Shown here: piece after piece, positions 34,619 through 36,902 of the stretch
How the letters are laid out: the number at the start of each line of letters is the position of its first letter
How positions within the stretch are numbered: the first letter of the stretch is position 1
Source of the DNA: Neisseria sp.
Lineage (GTDB): Bacteria; Pseudomonadota; Gammaproteobacteria; Burkholderiales; Neisseriaceae
Length of the DNA: 36,902 nucleotides
NCBI RefSeq assembly: GCF_030527965.1
Contig: NZ_JAUMZU010000023.1
Location: forward strand, 1-36,902
Direction of reading: 5' to 3'
The notes under the pieces: generated by a model
The model's database searches: none
Seen by the model: only the letters and a program-made list of their open reading frames with translations
What the model was told of the DNA's origin: nothing
Made by a program: the position numbers and the translations under genes

Positions 34619-35653
34619 TCAGGCTTTAGCCAGCTTTTGGGTATAGGCAATCAATTCTTGTTGCTTGGCTTTTGCCTTGCCGGAATCAATGGCTTCTTCG
34701 GCTCGTGCAAAACCTTCTTCCAATGAATCAGCCAGACCGCCGGTATAGATGGCGGCGGCGGCGTTGAGCAGTACGATATCGCGTGGCGCTCCTTTTTCTC
34801 CGACCAGAACCGCGTTCATCATATTTAGCGATTGCAGGCTGTTTTCCACACGAATTTCATTAAGGTGTGCCCGCGGCGCAATACCGAATTGCTCGGGTGA
34901 AATATCGTATTCAGTAATTTTATTGTTTTTCAGCTCGGCAACGCGAGTAGAGCCGGTCAAAGTAATTTCGTCTAAACCATCGCTGCCGCAAATGACTAAA
35001 ACGTGTTTGGAGCCGAGCTGTTGTAAAACGCGCGATAAAATGCCGCATAAATCAATATGGAAAACGCCTAGTAGCTGGTTGGGCGCACCTGCCGGATTGG
35101 TTAGCGGGCCGAGCACGTTAAAAATAGTGCGGATGCCCAATGAGCGCCGCACCGGTGCGACATGGCGCATTGCCTGATGATGGCTGGGTGCAAACATAAA
35201 ACCCATTCCGGTTTCATCAATGCAGCGGCCAACTTGCTCGGGAGTAAGCTGGAGCGCAACGCCCATCTGCTCCATCACATCGGCTGCGCCGCTGGAAGAA
35301 GATACGGAGCGGTTACCGTGTTTGGCAACCTTAACGCCGGCAGCGGCGGCAACAAACATGGTTGTGCTTGAAATATTGAATGTTTTGGCACCGTCGCCAC
35401 CGGTGCCGACGATATCAACTAAATTATCTCGCGTTTTAACCGGTGCCGGAATGGCAAATTCGCGCATCACTGTGGCGGCAGCGGAAATTTCGGATACGGT
35501 TTCCACCTTGATTCTCAAGCCGACCAAAATCGCGGCGATTTGTTCCGGAGCAACTTGGCCGCTCATAATCTGGCGCATCAAGTCGCTCATTTCGTCGTAA
35601 AAAAGCTCGTTGTTATCAATCAGGCGGGCGATGGCTTGCTGGGGCGTAATCAT
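34619..35653 (-). CDS. trpD: Anthranilate phosphoribosyltransferase
   Basis: Second step of tryptophan synthesis, transferring PRPP-derived ribose phosphate to anthranilate. The 344-residue protein begins [22 protein letters not shown]. It carries [21 protein letters not shown] sequence (here [22 protein letters not shown], about 78-99), the phosphate loop [19 protein letters not shown], and [16 protein letters not shown] one codon upstream is in frame but the ATG at 35653 is preferred. It follows trpG by 26 bases in the same operon. Confidence 0.97.
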   Translation of the reverse strand: MITPQQAIARLIDNNELFYDEMSDLMRQIMSGQVAPEQIAAILVGLRIKVETVSEISAAATVMREFAIPAPVKTRDNLVDIVGTGGDGAKTFNISSTTMFVAAAAGVKVAKHGNRSVSSSSGAADVMEQMGVALQLTPEQVGRCIDETGMGFMFAPSHHQAMRHVAPVRRSLGIRTIFNVLGPLTNPAGAPNQLLGVFHIDLCGILSRVLQQLGSKHVLVICGSDGLDEITLTGSTRVAELKNNKITEYDISPEQFGIAPRAHLNEIRVENSLQSLNMMNAVLVGEKGAPRDIVLLNAAAAIYTGGLADSLEEGFARAEEAIDSGKAKAKQQELIAYTQKLAKA

Positions 35654-35679
35654 CAAATTGTCTCTTATTCGGCGTTTGG

Positions 35680-36264
35680 TTAGGCGGCTTGGAAATCTTG
35701 AAATTCTTCAAGGAAACGACTCAGCATATCATGGCCGTGTTCGGTAAGCAGCCCTTCGGGGTGAAATTGCAGGCCTTCAATCGGGTAGGTTTTATGACGA
35801 ACGCCCATAATCTCGTTATCGTCTGTCCATGCTGTAATTTCAAGGCAATCGGGAAGCGTGTTACGTTCAATAACCAAGCTATGGTAGCGAGTGCAAGTAA
35901 CCGGATTGGGCAGATTTTCAAACATGCCTTTATTCAGATGATGAACGGGAGAAACTTTGCCGTGCATCAGGGTTTGTGCTCGCACGATATGCCCCCCGAA
36001 AGCCTCGCCGATGGTTTGATGGCCAAGGCAAATGCCCATAATTGGTAATTGGCCGGCAAAGTGCTGCATGGCAGAAATAGAGATGCCCGCTTCTTTAGGC
36101 GAACATGGGCCTGGGCCGATGACAAGGTAGCTCGGCTTGAGTTTTTCGATTTCTTCCAGCGTGATGTCGTCATTACGGCGAACCACCACTTCTTGCCCGA
36201 GTTCGGAGAAATACTGCACGATGTTGTAAGTAAAGCTATCGTAATTATCTATCATTAAGAGCAT
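35680..36264 (-). CDS. trpG: Anthranilate/aminodeoxychorismate synthase glutaminase subunit
   Basis: A class I glutamine amidotransferase supplying ammonia to TrpE (and perhaps PabB). The 194-residue protein begins [19 protein letters not shown] and has the oxyanion [11 protein letters not shown], catalytic Cys79 in MGICLGHQ, and His168/Glu170 in LQFHPEGLL. In many bacteria one TrpG/PabA serves both tryptophan and folate synthesis; trpE is not in the window, so this cannot be settled. Upstream is a DUS and then the poly-C-preceded gene on the same strand. Confidence 0.95.
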   Translation of the reverse strand: MLLMIDNYDSFTYNIVQYFSELGQEVVVRRNDDITLEEIEKLKPSYLVIGPGPCSPKEAGISISAMQHFAGQLPIMGICLGHQTIGEAFGGHIVRAQTLMHGKVSPVHHLNKGMFENLPNPVTCTRYHSLVIERNTLPDCLEITAWTDDNEIMGVRHKTYPIEGLQFHPEGLLTEHGHDMLSRFLEEFQDFQAA

Positions 36265-36309
36265 GGTTTGCTTTCAAAGATGCCTGTCTGAAAAGGCGGT
36301 GGGCACGGT

Positions 36310-36627
36310 TTATTTGACGGTATCCAAATTCTCCGGCTTATTGATAAAAGCCCACAGTTCTTTATCTGTTCGGAAAATATTTTTACGGATGACATAGGTC
36401 AGATTGCGGCGCACACGGCTGTCGGCAGGGCGGTAAACAACCTTCATACCGCTGTGATGCGCGGCAATCTCAAGGATTTTGGCAGAGAAACGAGGTTGAT
36501 GCAGCCGTGGAATAATCATGGGATGACGCTGAATATATGCGTTCAAATCACGGCTGCTATCATTGTAGGAACGGCCTTTTTTATCGATAAATACAATCGT
36601 AAAAGGCATTTTTTTCAGGTAGTCCAT
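36310..36627 (-). CDS. Hypothetical protein with poly-C tract at its start, candidate phase-variable
   Basis: Function not recognised. From the ATG at 36627 the product is 105 residues: MDYLKKMPFTIVFIDKKGRS at the N-terminus, RHPMIIPRLHQPRFSAKILEIAAHHSG in the middle, then basic RPADSRVRRNLTYVIRKNIF and a tail ELWAFINKPENLDTV. It is predicted soluble and basic. Directly before ATG are one G and 18 C (36629-36646), in the place of a ribosome binding site. Upstream, ATG at 36686 opens MILGNKKTQQTIIT then Pro codons through the tract; with 18 C it runs out of frame (stop shortly after), but with 16, 19 or 22 C it would join this gene in frame. So the tract may switch translation on and off. It lies 46 bases upstream of trpG. 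Confidence 0.5.
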   Translation of the reverse strand: MDYLKKMPFTIVFIDKKGRSYNDSSRDLNAYIQRHPMIIPRLHQPRFSAKILEIAAHHSGMKVVYRPADSRVRRNLTYVIRKNIFRTDKELWAFINKPENLDTVK

Positions 36628-36628
36628 C

Positions 36629-36646
36629 GGGGGGGGGGGGGGGGGG
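36629..36646 (+). repeat. 18-base homopolymer (G on +, C on coding strand)
   Basis: A G18 run, very long for a bacterial genome; slipped-strand mispairing at such tracts drives phase variation in Neisseria surface and regulatory genes. On the minus strand TTATAA precedes it directly, so it could also alter promoter or leader spacing. Length may be misread in assembly, and it lies only about 250 bases from the window edge. Confidence 0.85.
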
Positions 36647-36849
36647 TTATAATGGTTTGTTGGGTTTTTTTATTACCTAAAATCATATGGAACTATACCG
36701 CGAATCTGAGTAGCTGAAAAGGATCATGGCAAATTTCGTAGAATAATGATTGAGTTGAGAAACTGGTTGTATTGGTGATTCATGTTGAACTTTAAATACA
36801 TGAAAAGAAGCAATGTATTTTACTAAATATTAGTAGTTATAAAATTTAA

Positions 36850-36902
36850 GGGGCTGTCCTAGATAACTAGGACAAATCATGCTTTACTAATTGTTTTAAA
36901 AT
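36850..36902 (-). mobile_element. IS1016-like element, transposase-3' end
   Basis: Begins with the terminal inverted repeat (36850-36871, GGGGCTGTCC...) that is also found reversed at 31-52. Its interior continues past the window. Both edge copies carry the transposase on the minus strand, hence the same orientation. AT-rich flank 36687-36849 holds nothing recognisable apart from a small TACTAA/TTAGTA repeat. Confidence 0.75.
36867..36902 (-). CDS. IS1016-like transposase, C-terminal fragment (truncated by window edge)
   Basis: The last 11 codons and stop (ILKQLVKHDLS then TAG at 36867-36869) run off the window edge. The ending, partly inside the inverted repeat, matches the form of IS1016-type transposase C-termini as I recall. 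The rest of the gene, including the DDE-type catalytic residues, is outside. Confidence 0.6.
   Translation of the reverse strand: MLKQLVKHDLS

Noticed and set aside
36454..36717. Plus-strand frame through the G tract
   Set aside because: It is a shadow of the minus-strand ORF, and its poly-Gly and hydrophobic tail look like chance translation of the tract and AT-rich DNA.

Overview
The window is a chromosomal segment of a Neisseriaceae species. Housekeeping proteins (ThrS, IF3, L20, Tgt, PpsA, HisD, MurA, TrpD) read as neisserial. A 12-base word, TGCCTGTCTGAA (with AG/GG first-base variants), recurs about 25-30 times, mostly between genes and often as inverted pairs forming terminator hairpins. 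This is a DNA uptake sequence (DUS); from memory it fits the 'TG-wadDUS' dialect described for Neisseria wadsworthii/N. shayeganii rather than the meningococcal ATGCCGTCTGAA. Species assignment is inference.

Both window edges are ends of an IS1016-like (IS1595-family) element, so this looks like a contig that breaks at two IS copies. From left to right: IS end; a 0.5 kb AT-rich patch with two decayed double-glycine (bacteriocin-type) leader peptides and a possible hydrophobic mini-ORF; the thrS-infC-rpmI-rplT translation operon (minus strand); tRNA-Val(GAC); tgt. Next comes a long structured leader, then speF-potE, an ornithine decarboxylase and putrescine/ornithine antiporter module. A decayed phage-like island follows (KilA-N protein, HTH protein, frameshifted regulator, hypothetical) beside the 3' end of the tmRNA gene ssrA. 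From 5,554 to 12,783 there is no exact DUS, which suggests accessory or acquired DNA.

From 12.8 kb rightward the content is core: a DUF1841 protein; a scattered isc set (iscX, fdx, hscA, hscB) interspersed with mntP and a lipoprotein; cca; a nitroreductase; a YdcH-like protein; a membrane metallophosphoesterase; the divergent pair ppsR/ppsA; two tandem tRNA-Leu(CAA) genes; a Sco-type lipoprotein; hisG, a NYN/OST-HTH protein and hisD; murA with a BolA/IbaG-type gene; ftsEX; and trpG-trpD. The right end has a small gene of unknown function whose start abuts an 18-base poly-C tract (poly-G on the + strand), a candidate phase-variable switch, followed by the second IS end.

The most promising unusual items are the poly-C switch gene, the decayed double-glycine peptide pair, the speF leader with mutually exclusive hairpins, and the ssrA-adjacent phage remnant. 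No CRISPR array, replication origin or complete transposase was seen.
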